A stretch of DNA of 64,000 nucleotides from CAZNPU01 sp964575335 (GCA_964575335.1 CAZNPU010000003.1:191756-255755); one strand, 5' to 3'; shown: positions 36,832 to 47,100, numbered from the stretch's first letter. Notes: generated from the sequence alone by a model not told the origin. Translations and numbers: made by a program.

Positions 36832-37877
36832 CCAGCGTCAACGGACAACTCGGCGTGGTGGTCATCGGCCGCAACGAGGGCGAGCGGCTGCGCGCCTGTC
36901 TGCAGTCGGTCATGTCACGGGCGTCGCTGGTTGTGTACGTTGATTCCGGCTCAACCGACGGCAGCGTCGCACTGGCGCGATCGATGGGCGCTGAGGTGGT
37001 GGAGCTTGATTTGCAGTTGCCGTTTACTGCAGCACGGGCGAGAAACGCCGGCGCTGCGAAACTGCTGGAACGCTTGCCGAACATCGAGTTCATCCAGGTT
37101 GTGGATGGCGATTGTGAAATTGTCGACGGCTGGCTTGAGCGTGCTATTGCGGAAATGCGATCGCATGAGAAGGCAGCGGTCGTGTGCGGCAGGCGGCGTG
37201 AGCGGAATCCGGAGGCGTCCATTTACAACCGGCTGTGTGATCTGGAGTGGAACACGCCTGTTGGCGAAGCGGATTCGTGCGGCGGTGATGCGCTGATTCG
37301 CACTTCAGCGTTTCGGGAGGTCGGCGGTTACGATGAATCAATCATCGCAGGTGAAGAACCGGAGATGTGTCTGCGGATGCGCATCGCCGGCTGGACGGTG
37401 CGCCGCATTGATCACGAAATGACGCTGCACGATGCGCAGATGACGCGGTTTGGGCAATGGTGGAAGCGAACGGTGCGCAGCGGGCATGCGTATGCTGAGG
37501 GCTGCGCGATGCACGGCAAAGCGCATGGCCACTTCGTGCATCAGGTGCGGTCGATTGTTCTCTGGGCGCTGCTGCTGCCGCTTGTTGCGATTGGGCTGGC
37601 ATGGATGACATGGGGCGCAAGCCTACTTTTGCTTGGCGCATACGGCCTGCTCTGGTATCGCGTGCGAAAGCATCGACTGGCGCATGGCGATTCGCCGGCT
37701 GACGCATCGATGTACGCTTTTTACTGCGTGCTTGGCAAGTTCGCTCAACTGATCGGCGTGGGGCAATACTGGTTCAATCGATTGCGCGGCAAGCGCACGC
37801 GCATTATTGAATATAAAGGTGCGGGCAATACGGTCTCTTCGGCGCATGGCCCTGTTGCGGAGGCGCAGAATCCATGA
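36828..37877 (+). CDS. GT2-family glycosyltransferase with C-terminal membrane segments
   Basis: A GT-A glycosyltransferase of about 349 residues. LGVVVIGRNEGERLRACLQS and VVYVDSGSTDGSVALA form the nucleotide site, VVDGDCEIVDGWLERA is the DxD region, and GGDALIRTSAFREVGGYDES with GEEPEMCLRMR is the acceptor part. Two hydrophobic helices near the C-terminus (WALLLPLVAIGLAWMTWGAS and LLLLGAYGLLWYRV) anchor it to the membrane. ATG 36828 overlaps the previous TGA (ATGA), and its own end overlaps the next gene by four bases. Similar enzymes add sugars to lipid carriers in exopolysaccharide pathways. Confidence 0.92.
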   Translation: MTSVNGQLGVVVIGRNEGERLRACLQSVMSRASLVVYVDSGSTDGSVALARSMGAEVVELDLQLPFTAARARNAGAAKLLERLPNIEFIQVVDGDCEIVDGWLERAIAEMRSHEKAAVVCGRRRERNPEASIYNRLCDLEWNTPVGEADSCGGDALIRTSAFREVGGYDESIIAGEEPEMCLRMRIAGWTVRRIDHEMTLHDAQMTRFGQWWKRTVRSGHAYAEGCAMHGKAHGHFVHQVRSIVLWALLLPLVAIGLAWMTWGASLLLLGAYGLLWYRVRKHRLAHGDSPADASMYAFYCVLGKFAQLIGVGQYWFNRLRGKRTRIIEYKGAGNTVSSAHGPVAEAQNP

Positions 37878-39184
37878 GTGCGCCGCACACGCTGTCATCG
37901 CCGCCGTCGTGTTCGTCAAACCCGCAGCCCGCAGCACAGGAGCCGGTTGCAGCAACGCGGCGTCTTCGCCTGGCGTATCTCACAACCGAATATCCCAAGG
38001 TAAGTCACACGTTTATTCGGCGAGAGATTGTGGAACTGGAGCGACGGGGCCATCACGTGATGCGCCTGGCCATTCGCGACAGTGGTGGAGCCGTGGCCGA
38101 TGCGGCTGATGCGCAGGAAGCCGAACGAACGTTTCACGTTCTTTCGCAGCCGAAGTGGAAGTTTCTCCTCGCCGTCGCAGCTGTCAAGCTCAGACGGCCG
38201 GTGCGATGGGTTCGCGCGTTGTGCATGACGTTGCAGATGAATCGCGCCAGCAATCGCGGGCTGGTGCGGCACCTGGCGTATCTTGTTGAAGCTGCGCTGC
38301 TGCTGCGCGTGCTTGAGCGAGAAAAGATCCAGCACGTTCACGTTCACTTCGGCACGAATGCTGCTGCAGTGGCGCGGCTGGTGCGTTGTCTTGGCGGTCC
38401 TTCATACAGCATGACCGTTCATGGGCCGGGCGAGTTCGATTCGCCGGTCGGATTCAGCCTTGGCGCAAAAACGGTTGACGCAGCGTTTGTGATCGCGATT
38501 ACCGACTACTGTGCCGCGCAGCTTCGCCGATGGGTTCCCTATGAGCACTGGCGCAAGATTCACATCGTGCGCTGTTCGGTGGGCGAGCAGTTTTTTATGG
38601 AAGATTCGCCCATCGACCCGAACTCGCGCACGCTGGTGTGCATCGGCCGATTGACGCCGCAGAAAGGCCAGTTGCTGCTGGTCGATGCGATCAAGCGGCT
38701 GGCGGATGAGGGGGTTGATGCGAAGCTGGTGCTGGCGGGGGATGGCGAGATGCGTTCGGAAATTGAGCGGCGGATCATGCAGGCAGGCGTGCAGGACCGC
38801 GTGCAGATTACCGGCTGGGTGGATGAGGCTGCTGTCCGCCAGCATTTGCATGCCGCAAGAGCGCTGGTGATGGCCAGTTTTGCTGAGGGGCTTCCGGTGG
38901 TGATTATGGAAGCGATGGCGATGGGCAGGCCGGTGATTGCCACCACCATTGCGGGCATTCCCGAATTGGTTCGGGCAGGCGAAAATGGCTGGTTGGTGAC
39001 CGCGGGCAACATTGATGAATTGACCGATGCGATGCGAGATGCGCTGCAGGCCTCGGCTGAGCGGCTTGCGGCAATGGGACAGGCAGGACGGCAGCGGGTG
39101 CGGGAGCGACACCTCACTTCAACCGAAACCGCACGTCTGGAGGGTATTCTTCAGTCCTATTTGCATGAATCAGCTGGGAATTGA
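37874..39184 (+). CDS. GT4-type glycosyltransferase (exopolysaccharide)
   Basis: A GT-B glycosyltransferase of 436 residues, resembling colanic-acid or EPS transferases. N-terminus LRLAYLTTEYPKVSHTFIRR (the YPxxSHTFI motif), middle HVHVHFGTNAAAVARL and YSMTVHGPGEFDSP. Donor half: TLVCIGRLTPQKGQLLLVDA, KLVLAGDGEMRSEIERRI and SFAEGLPVVIMEAMAMGRPV with the EX7E pair, then TTIAGIPELVRAGENGWLV. A 30-residue hydrophilic extension precedes the catalytic region. It overlaps the upstream GT2 gene by four bases. A 230-base gap without a recognisable gene follows it. Confidence 0.94.
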   Translation: MSAPHTLSSPPSCSSNPQPAAQEPVAATRRLRLAYLTTEYPKVSHTFIRREIVELERRGHHVMRLAIRDSGGAVADAADAQEAERTFHVLSQPKWKFLLAVAAVKLRRPVRWVRALCMTLQMNRASNRGLVRHLAYLVEAALLLRVLEREKIQHVHVHFGTNAAAVARLVRCLGGPSYSMTVHGPGEFDSPVGFSLGAKTVDAAFVIAITDYCAAQLRRWVPYEHWRKIHIVRCSVGEQFFMEDSPIDPNSRTLVCIGRLTPQKGQLLLVDAIKRLADEGVDAKLVLAGDGEMRSEIERRIMQAGVQDRVQITGWVDEAAVRQHLHAARALVMASFAEGLPVVIMEAMAMGRPVIATTIAGIPELVRAGENGWLVTAGNIDELTDAMRDALQASAERLAAMGQAGRQRVRERHLTSTETARLEGILQSYLHESAGN

Positions 39185-39414
39185 GCATTTCAGCCGATTG
39201 GATGGCTGCAGGTTCGGTTGCCCGCCGTGGGGCGTTGTTCCGGATTCGCGAGATATCCGGCGACTGCATGGGCAAACTGTCGTCTGCTGTGGTCGATAAG
39301 CCGATAATTTCCATATGGTGTCGAGCGGCGCTTCACGATGAAGCCTGCAAATGCCGACGATGAAAGAGGACATCGTGCTCGCCGCCATTTTCTGACATTT
39401 GCTCAAACAAAGCC

Positions 39415-40410
39415 ATGTCACGACGCTACGCGCTCATCACGCCTTGCCGCGACGAAGCGGCTTACTTGCAGACCACCATCGACACTGTGGCGGCGCAGAG
39501 CGTTCTGCCTGCGAAATGGGTGATCGTTGACGACGGTTCCACTGACGAGACGCCGGCCATTCTGGAGCGGGCAGCAAAGCAATACCCGTTCATTCAGGTC
39601 ATCCGTCGCGATGATCGTGGTCAGCGGGCGGTTGGTCCGGGTGTCATCGAAGCCTTCTACGACGGCCTCAAGGCGATCAATCTGGACGAATACGACTACA
39701 TCTGCAAGTTCGATGGCGATCTCGAAATGCCGCCGCGCTACTTCGAGCGTGTGATGGAACACTTCGAAGCCGACCCGTGGCTGGGCACGCTCTCGGGTAA
39801 GCTCTTTCTGCGTTATGGCGACAAACTGGTGGAAGAACGCTGCGGCGATGAGAACTCAGTAGGCCCAGCGAAGTTCTATCGCACGCAATGCTTCAAAGAG
39901 ATCGGCGGATTTGTGCGACAGGTCAGCTGGGACGGCATCGACGGTCACATGTGTCGCATGAAAGGCTGGATCGCGCGCTCGATCGACGATCCGGAAATGC
40001 GCATCATTCACCTTCGCCGCATGGGCTCCAGTCAGAAAAGCTTCTGGACCGGACGTGTGCGGTGGGGGCGCGGCAAGTATTTCATGGGGTCGGCTCCGTA
40101 TTACGTGCTGGCGGTGTCGGTGTATCGCATGTTCGAGCGGCCGTATGTGCTCAGCGGCATCGGTATCTTCTGGGGCTATCTCAAGGCAATGCTGGCACGC
40201 CACGAGCGATTTGATGATCCGTTGTACTTCAAGTTCTTCCGTCGTTATGAACTGCGATCGCTGCTGTTGGGCAAGCGCCGGACAATGAACGCCTATCACG
40301 ATCGCATCCGAGCGTCATTTCCGCCGCGTGTTCCTGCAGCAGCGACAACAGCCGCTGCAACGCCCGCAACGCCGATGGAACAGTCTCCCGAGGCAGCGCG
40401 CATGAGCTGA
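39415..40410 (+). CDS. GT2-family glycosyltransferase
   Basis: A GT-A glycosyltransferase of 331 residues. It begins RRYALITPCRDEAAYLQTTI, has WVIVDDGSTDETPAILERA and DYICKFDGDLEMPPRYFERV (a DGD-type metal site), and continues with GGFVRQVSWDGIDGHMCRMK and HLRRMGSSQKSFWTGRVRWG. The last 25 residues are an Ala/Thr/Pro-rich tail. This subgroup is common in exopolysaccharide and exosortase-type loci. A 127-base gap follows before the PssD-like gene. Sugar specificity unknown. Confidence 0.92.
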   Translation: MSRRYALITPCRDEAAYLQTTIDTVAAQSVLPAKWVIVDDGSTDETPAILERAAKQYPFIQVIRRDDRGQRAVGPGVIEAFYDGLKAINLDEYDYICKFDGDLEMPPRYFERVMEHFEADPWLGTLSGKLFLRYGDKLVEERCGDENSVGPAKFYRTQCFKEIGGFVRQVSWDGIDGHMCRMKGWIARSIDDPEMRIIHLRRMGSSQKSFWTGRVRWGRGKYFMGSAPYYVLAVSVYRMFERPYVLSGIGIFWGYLKAMLARHERFDDPLYFKFFRRYELRSLLLGKRRTMNAYHDRIRASFPPRVPAAATTAAATPATPMEQSPEAARMS

Positions 40411-40537
40411 AGGTCATGATCAGTCGGCGTCAGGGCATTGTTGAATACATGATTCACTGCAAAGCCAGCGGACACGCCGGCTGCTTGCTGCTTCGACGGG
40501 CATCGTCATATGGTGTGGTGATACAGGCCCAGTACAG

Positions 40538-40996
40538 ATGAGTAAGGCTCCCAAAATCCTGGCCATTTCAAGCGGAGGCGGTCATTGGGTTGAACTGCGC
40601 CGCATTGCCCCGGCATTCGAAGGCGGCGATGTCGTCTACGCCACGGTCAACCGCGAGTACCGCGCCGAAGTGCCGAACAACCGGTTCTATGCCCTCAATG
40701 ACGCAACACGCTGGAACAAGCTGGCGGTGGGGCTGCTTGCTGTGCGCGTGCTGTGGATCGTGCTGCGCGAGCGGCCCGACGTGGTGGTGACCACTGGCGC
40801 AGCGCCGGGGTATTTCGCGCTGCGCTTCGGCAGAATGATCGGCGCAAAGACGATCTGGCTCGACAGCATCGCCAATGCGGAAGAGCTTTCCATGTCCGGT
40901 CGCATTGCCGGCCGCTTTGCTGATCTGTGGCTGACGCAATGGCCGCATCTTGCAAGCGATGACGGCCGACCAGCGTGTGCAGGAGCGGTGTTGTGA
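40538..40996 (+). CDS. PssD/Alg14-like glycosyltransferase membrane subunit
   Basis: The acceptor-binding half of a two-subunit UDP-sugar transferase (Alg14/PssD/EpsE type). 152 residues: KILAISSGGGHWVELRRIAP is the family glycine-rich N-terminus, and VVVTTGAAPGYFALRFGRMI and TIWLDSIANAEELSMSGRI are the conserved later segments. A hydrophobic helix (about 64-80) would bind the membrane. Its TGA overlaps the GTG start of the partner subunit, so both are made together in equal amounts. It probably adds a sugar early in polymer assembly. Fully consistent with the family length. Confidence 0.93.
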   Translation: MSKAPKILAISSGGGHWVELRRIAPAFEGGDVVYATVNREYRAEVPNNRFYALNDATRWNKLAVGLLAVRVLWIVLRERPDVVVTTGAAPGYFALRFGRMIGAKTIWLDSIANAEELSMSGRIAGRFADLWLTQWPHLASDDGRPACAGAVL

Positions 40997-41499
40997 TCTT
41001 TGTTACCGTCGGCCATCAGATGCCGTTTGATCGGCTGATTCGTGCGGTTGACGAGTGGGCCCGCCAGAACGGTCGAAACGATCTGTTTGCGCAGGTCGGC
41101 GACACGGCTTATCGCCCGAGCCACATGCCAGCGGTCCGTTTTCTCTCGCCGACGGAGTTTCAACAGCGCATGCGTGAAGCCAAAGCCGTCGTGGCGCATG
41201 CCGGCACCGGCACGATTATTGCGGCACTTCAACTGGGCAAGCCGTTGCTCGTTCTGCCTCGATTAAGCCGCCTGGGCGAAACGCGCAACGATCATCAGGT
41301 TGCTACCGCCCGCCACTTCGCCGATTCCGGCCGCATCCTTGCCGCCTACCGTGAAGAAGACTTGCCGGCGATGCTCGATCGCCTGGAAACGTTCAAACCC
41401 AGCGGAACAATTGACGGCTACGCTTCGCCGGAACTGATCGAACGCCTGCGCTCATTTATTTTCGACACAGTGCCAAACGGTGAGGTGACGCTGTCATAG
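40993..41499 (+). CDS. PssE/Alg13-like glycosyltransferase catalytic subunit
   Basis: The donor-binding half of the same two-part transferase. About 168 residues from GTG 40993, with AGGAG seven bases upstream and GTGA overlap with the partner gene. IFVTVGHQMPFDRLIRAVDE is the classic Alg13/GT28 C-terminal-domain opening. AVVAHAGTGTIIAALQLGKP and LLVLPRLSRLGETRNDHQV form the UDP-sugar site. A longer reading from 40975 is not needed. It is the last gene of the plus-strand polysaccharide locus and converges with the next minus-strand gene 92 bases away. Confidence 0.93.
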   Translation: MIFVTVGHQMPFDRLIRAVDEWARQNGRNDLFAQVGDTAYRPSHMPAVRFLSPTEFQQRMREAKAVVAHAGTGTIIAALQLGKPLLVLPRLSRLGETRNDHQVATARHFADSGRILAAYREEDLPAMLDRLETFKPSGTIDGYASPELIERLRSFIFDTVPNGEVTLS

Positions 41500-41591
41500 G
41501 CGCATGGACGAATCGGCGAACGCTCAACAGACCGGCACATCAGCAGCTTCATGTGATGCACATGCGGTTTCGGCGAATCTCATGGCGAGAT

Positions 41592-43007
41592 TCACGCTGA
41601 TGAGCCTGACTGGCTTGTTGCAGCATCGGCGGTTGCTCGAATCGATTCGTCTGCATCGGAGCCTGCATCGGAACCTGCGCTGCTGAGGTGCGCTTCCACA
41701 ACAAGATGGTCCATCAGCCAATCCACTGTGGCGTTGACCATGGTTTCAAAGCTGATGGGATCGCCAAAGAGCCGGTTGGAGTTCGGGATTCGCAGCAGCC
41801 GGTGTTGGGCTGCAAGCTCGCGGTCCAGTGTCTGGACCGAATCGAACAGCGCGGTATCGCGTTCTGCGTGAATGATGAGCGTGGCTGCCTGCACGTGCCG
41901 GGCCGCCAATGTTTCGCGGCCGCACACCGGACCTCGAATCACCATCGCGCGCACCGCAGGCACCTGGGCTGCATAATGCAGCGCGATCATCGCGCCGGTT
42001 CCCGAGCCGACGATTCCCATGCGTCTGGCGTCCACCTCGGCCAGCGCCATGGTGTGCTGAAACACGACGTGCAGATCGGCAAGCATCTGTACATCGGTGG
42101 CGTCGTCGATCGTGCCGCCGGAGCGTCCGTGGCCGGTGAAGTCCATGCGCACGCCGATGACGCCGCGCTTGGCCAGGCGTTTGCTGATGGTGACCGAGCG
42201 AATACTGCGGCCGTCGCTTTCAAAACCGTGGGCGAACACCACAGCGGGGTATGGTCCGCTGCCGCGCGTTGCGCCGGGGGGCAGATCCACTTCGCACATC
42301 AGAGGCTGGCCGCATGTACCGACAAAGCGCATCATCACCGATCGAACGCTCTTTGCCGCGATGTTCTGCTGGGCGACGTTCTGTTCCACGACGCGCAGCA
42401 TCGTCTCGTCGTTGACCTCAACGTACTGCTCATACAGATGCTGCACGCCCTTGAATTTGGCAGGGCGGTGCGGAATGACCACAAGATCGGCTGCATCGTG
42501 CAGTTGCCAGATTGCGCGATCAATGCCAGCCGGCGCAGCGACGATGATCTTCGATGCACCGCGGTCGCGCAAGGCGGCAATTGCACTGAGCATTCGCGCT
42601 CCGGTGATCACCGCTTCGCCGACGACAATGACAGTGCGTCCCTTGACGTCGGCCTCAGGCAGCAGCGATCGAAGCCGAACGTGCAGCCCCTGCAGCGTGC
42701 GAAACGCATGGCGTGCCGGTTCAACAAGCTGCTGTGTATTCACGTGATGCCAGCGCGCACTGGCCTGAATCAGGGAGATGCGGCCGTGTTCGTCCACCGC
42801 GCCCACGACCTGCCCCGGCACATTCGGCGCAGTCAGCGTTTCAATCAGCAGCACGTCCATCGGAGCTTTCAGGCGGCGCGCTACCACATCGGCAATCAGT
42901 ACGCCGCTGTTGGCAAGCCCCAGCACAATCGGCTTTTGGTCCTGGAGATACGCCAAATGACCGGCGAGTTCATCGGCTGCCTGAAGTCGATTTTCGAACA
43001 ACCGCAT
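41592..43007 (-). CDS. Phosphoribosyltransferase-like / alpha-beta-hydrolase-like fusion with degenerate active sites
   Basis: A two-domain protein of about 471 residues. The first half (about 1-200) follows the PRTase pattern VLGLANSGVLIADVVARRL and GQVVGAVDEHGRISL. The PRPP loop reads VIVVGEAVITGAR, where an acidic pair (DD) is normally found before the TG. The second half (about 225-440) is a dienelactone-hydrolase-like fold (VVFAHGFESDGRS, MDFTGHGRSGG). Its nucleophile elbow reads VGSGTGA, with Gly where Ser, Cys or Asp should be. The expected catalytic His region reads NSNRLF. The Asp region (HAERDTALFD) is kept. ATG 43007 has GGAGGG seven bases upstream. ATG 43022 is the alternative. 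A Ser/Asp-rich tail ends it. Function unknown, and possibly not catalytic. Confidence 0.82.
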   Translation of the reverse strand: MRLFENRLQAADELAGHLAYLQDQKPIVLGLANSGVLIADVVARRLKAPMDVLLIETLTAPNVPGQVVGAVDEHGRISLIQASARWHHVNTQQLVEPARHAFRTLQGLHVRLRSLLPEADVKGRTVIVVGEAVITGARMLSAIAALRDRGASKIIVAAPAGIDRAIWQLHDAADLVVIPHRPAKFKGVQHLYEQYVEVNDETMLRVVEQNVAQQNIAAKSVRSVMMRFVGTCGQPLMCEVDLPPGATRGSGPYPAVVFAHGFESDGRSIRSVTISKRLAKRGVIGVRMDFTGHGRSGGTIDDATDVQMLADLHVVFQHTMALAEVDARRMGIVGSGTGAMIALHYAAQVPAVRAMVIRGPVCGRETLAARHVQAATLIIHAERDTALFDSVQTLDRELAAQHRLLRIPNSNRLFGDPISFETMVNATVDWLMDHLVVEAHLSSAGSDAGSDADESIRATADAATSQSGSSA

Positions 43008-43358
43008 GGAAAGGCCCTCCATATCAGGAGCCTTGGTCGCGGCGCGGCATGGATCGTCGACCGTGCCTGCGTCGCAGCGCTGAGCGACAAGCGGTCGATC
43101 TTCCCTCCAGAATGCAGTGTGCCACGAAAATCACTGGGTTGAAGCCAAAAACGGCTGAATTGTGCGAAAACCCCATAGACGCGCGCATCGCAAGGGCCAT
43201 GCCAGCCGCTGCCGGCCGCACATTGTTCGGGTGCCTCCCGGCGCATCGGCTATGCAGACGTGTTCAACAGACGAGCAGCGACACCCTCAGCGACGCCTTC
43301 CCATTACTACCCGCATGATTGTGTTGTGCGAGGCTGGCCTATGAGGCAGCTGCTGCGA
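43008..43358. other. Intergenic stretch without recognised gene
   Basis: 351 bases between the fusion gene and the receiver gene, both on the minus strand. No conserved frame, tRNA or clear terminator was seen. Reading on from the receiver stop in the other minus frames gives no helix-turn-helix remnant. Confidence 0.4.
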
Positions 43359-43781
43359 TCATCGGCCCTGATACGTTGCTGCGACCTCCGGCCCCAATGC
43401 GAATTCCCCGGCGGCAACCCGACGGATCGCGCAGATGATCGCCTCCACGCCATCAGTCTTGGCGACGTAGCCCCATGCACCGGATTCCACTGCGCGATCA
43501 ATCAGCTCCCGTCGAACGTGCCCGCTGAGCATCACCACTCGAATCTGCGGGAAAAGCTCGCGCAGATGGGCCAGCGCTTCAAAGGCATTGCGCCCGGGCA
43601 TGTCTATATCCAGCAGCACGACATCAGGTCGGCGGCGTAAGGCGGTGACGATGAGGTCGTCAGCATTGGGAAGATGTCCCACCCATTCGAGGCTGGGTTC
43701 CCGTTTGATCTTCATCCTGACGCCTTCCACGACAAGCACGTTGTCGTCAACAATGAGCACTCTGATCGGATTGTCTCGCAT
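43359..43781 (-). CDS. Stand-alone NarL-type response-regulator receiver domain
   Basis: A 140-residue receiver domain with all phosphorylation residues: acidic pair in VLIVDDNVLV, phospho-acceptor Asp in DVVLLDIDMPG, Thr/Ser position in VVMLSGH, and Lys in YVAKTDG. The sequence style (PQIRVVMLSGH, AIRRVAAGEFALGPEVAA) is that of NarL/LuxR regulators, but the protein stops where the linker to the DNA-binding domain would begin. It therefore either acts through protein contacts or is a shortened NarL regulator. ATG 43781 has AAGGCG seven bases upstream. No histidine kinase gene is nearby. Confidence 0.9.
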   Translation of the reverse strand: MRDNPIRVLIVDDNVLVVEGVRMKIKREPSLEWVGHLPNADDLIVTALRRRPDVVLLDIDMPGRNAFEALAHLRELFPQIRVVMLSGHVRRELIDRAVESGAWGYVAKTDGVEAIICAIRRVAAGEFALGPEVAATYQGR

Positions 43782-44129
43782 GAGATATCGCCTTGCGGCG
43801 CGTAAGCAAAAAGTACTTGTGACTTGATCCGTGCCGGCAAGGCCAGCGCGTTGTCAACCGCTGCGACCATGCACAGCACAACCGTGCAAGCCGAGCAGCT
43901 CGTCTTGTTCAATTCAAGCAACTCAATGGCGGTAGAGCTTGGAGTTCAAGCGACGACTGAGAACTGGAAGCTCTCACCCTGCCTGGCGCAGCCATAAATC
44001 CATGTTGACGCGGACAGTTCAGGCCAATTAGGAATTTCACCCGAGGCGAGCGAGGTTGCTGCCGACCAGGCAGTGAGCCTGTCAGTGAAGCGCCTGATTG
44101 AACCTGATTGAAAGCTGCAGCGGGTGATG
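43782..44129. other. Intergenic stretch without recognised gene
   Basis: 348 bases between uvrA and the receiver gene, both on the minus strand. A short tandem repeat (CCTGATTGAA twice near 44094-44113) and a weak CAGGC/GCCTG hairpin near the uvrA end are visible. No gene, tRNA or strong terminator was recognised. It probably holds the receiver gene promoter. Confidence 0.4.
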
Positions 44130-47100
44130 TCAGCTTGCTGCGGCTGCAGCGCGTTTTCTCGAGCGGGTCTGTTCGACAAGCGGCTTCAGAAAGCGGCCAG
44201 TGTGGCTGGCCTTGACGCGGGCAATCTGCTCCGGCGTGCCGGTGGCCACCACCGATCCGCCGCCGTTGCCGCCTTCCGGTCCAAGGTCAATTACCCAGTC
44301 AGCGCACTTGATCACATCTAGGTTGTGCTCGATCACCACCAGCGTGTGGCCCTGATCGGCCAGACGATTCAAAACCGTCAGCAGGCGATCCACGTCCGCA
44401 AAGTGCAGCCCTGTGGTGGGTTCGTCCAGCACGTACAGCGTGTGTGCGGTTGAGGCATTGCCCAGCTCGCTTGCCAGTTTGATGCGCTGCGCTTCGCCGC
44501 CCGACAGTGTTGTTGAAGGCTGGCCGAGCTGCAGGTAATCCAATCCCACATCGTGCAGGCACTGCACCATGCGCACGATCCGCGGATGAGCGTCAAAGAA
44601 CTGCAGCGCATCCTCCACAGTCATATCCAGCACATCAGCAATCGTCTTGTGCTTGTAGGTGATCTCCAGCGTCTCACGGTTGTATCGCTTGCCCTTGCAC
44701 ACCTCACAGGTGACAAAGACATCGGGGAGAAAGTGCATCTCGATTTTCTTGACGCCCTGTCCCTGACAGGCCTCGCATCGCCCGCCTTTCACGTTGAAGC
44801 TGAACCGGCCGGCTTCGTAGCCGCGAATTCTGGATTCTTTGGTCTGCGCGAACAGCCGCCGAATGTCATCAAAGATGCCGGTGTACGTGGCGGGGTTTGA
44901 TCGCGGCGTGCGGCCGATGGGGGATTGGTCAACTTCGATGACGCGCTCGATCTTGCCAAGTCCGTTGACGCGCGTGTGCGGCCCGGGCACGATGCGCGAG
45001 CCGTACACCTCGCGCTTGGCCGCCTTGAGCAGAATTTCATTCACCAGGGTGGATTTGCCCGACCCGGACACGCCGGTGACGCAGATCAGCCCGCCGAGCG
45101 GAAACGCCACGTCAATTGATTTGAGGTTGTTCGCCCGCGCGCCTTTCACCACGATCGCGCGCGATTCATCCACCGCCCGGCGTTTGCGCGGCGTCTGAAT
45201 GGACTTGCGCAGCGACAGATAAGCGCCGGTTTGCGAAGTCTCATGCGCGAGAATGTCATTAAGCGTTCCCTGCACCACGACCGTGCCGCCGCGCCGCCCC
45301 GGACCGGGGCCAATATCAATGATGTGGTCGGCAGCACGAATCATGCCCTCGTCATGTTCGACCACCAGTACGGTGTTGCCGATGTCCGCAAGCCGGCGCA
45401 GGGTGCTGATGAGCCGATCGTTGTCGCGCTGGTGCAGGCCGATGGTCGGTTCATCGAGCACATAGCACACGCCCACCAGCCCCGAACCGACCTGCGTTGC
45501 CAGCCGGATGCGCTGCGCCTCGCCTCCTGAAAGCGTCTGGCTGGTGCGATCGAGCGTGAGATAGTTCAGTCCGACCGAGGCCAGGAAACCCAGCCGCGCA
45601 TTGATCTCGCGCAGGATCGGCTCGGCAATGTGTCGCTGTTCCTGAGTCAGTTCGATCGTCTCGAAAAAGCCGATCGCCTGATCGATCGTCATCGCGGTGA
45701 TGTCAGCAATGTTGTAGAGCCGGGCGTTGTGCCTGTGGGAGCGATTGTCAGCGCGATCCTGGTTGGCACGATCGGATTGGCTGGCACTTTGCAGCATCAC
45801 GTGCAGCGCTTCGGTGCGCAGCCGTCGGCCTCGGCATTGCGGGCACGGCGTGCCGCTCATGTAATCCTGCAGACGCTCTTTGACGTAATCGCTTTCGGTG
45901 TTTTCGTATCGGCGTCTCAGATTGGGAATGACGCCCTCAAAGCTGAAGCCGAGTTTCGCTTCATCAGCCTCGCTTGTGCCGTGCATCAAAATGCGTTTTG
46001 CACTTCGGGAGAGTTTGTCAATGCTGCACCCGCGATCAATGCCCATGGCGTCGCAGAACATGCGCAGCATGCGGCTGTAGAACATGTTCATCCGCCGCCC
46101 GTTCTTGCGCCACGGTTCGATCGCGCCGTCGGTGATCGCCAGCGTTGGGTCGGGCACAATCAGGTTTTCATCGAACTCATTGATGACGCCAAGACCATCG
46201 CAGCGCGAGCATGCCCCATAGGGCGAGTTGAAGGAAAAAAGGCGAGGCTCAAGCTCATCCAGACTGCATTCAGGGTGATCTGGACAGGCAAATTTCTCGC
46301 TGAAGCGGTGTTCGATCCACTTGTCCGAAGCTGCGGATGTGTCGCTGGCAGCTTCACGTAAGACAACGAGCAACCCTTCGCTCAGTTTCAATGCGACTTC
46401 CACCGAATCGGCCAGTCGCTGCTGCACATCCGGACCGATGACGATGCGATCGACCACCGCTTCGATCGTGTGCATTTCATAGCGGCCGAGATTGAGCGGA
46501 TTGTCGCCGCCTTCCTTGAGCGCTTCGCGGATATCGATGATGGTGCCGTTGACGCGGGCGCGCACGAAGCCGTGCTTGCGCAGCCCTTCGATGACGTCGC
46601 GGTGGTATCCCTTCTTGCCGCGGATAACGGGCGAGCAGATCATAATCCGCGTGCCGGCAGGCCAGCTCATCAGTGTTTCGACGATTTGCGATGCGCTGGT
46701 GGCGCTGATCGGCTGGCCGCATACTTTCTGCAGGCCTCGATTCTCCGAATCGGCTGTGCGAGCGTTCTTTCCGGATCGGTGAGTCGAAGCGCCTTCGCCA
46801 TCAACGGGGTGCCAGCAGATGGGCTGGCCGCAGCGGGCAAACAGCAGGCGCAGGTAGTCGTAGATTTCGGTTGTGGTGGCGACGGTGGAGCGGGGGTTGT
46901 GCCCGCCGGTGCGCTGCTGGATGGCGATGGTAGGGGGCAGTCCCTCGATCGACTCGACATTCGGCTTTTGCAACTGGTCGAGAAACTGCCGGGCATACGC
47001 GCTGAGCGACTCCATGTACTTTCGCTGGCCCTCAGCGAAGATGGTGTCGAAGGCGAGCGAGCTTTTGCCCGACCCGGACACACCGGTCATCACCACCAAC

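Noticed and set aside
41688..43142. Long plus-strand open frame (484 codons) opposite the PRTase-hydrolase gene
   Set aside because: It is antisense to a well-supported two-domain protein. Its translation is His/Arg/Ala-rich with no motifs, as expected of a shadow frame in GC-rich DNA.
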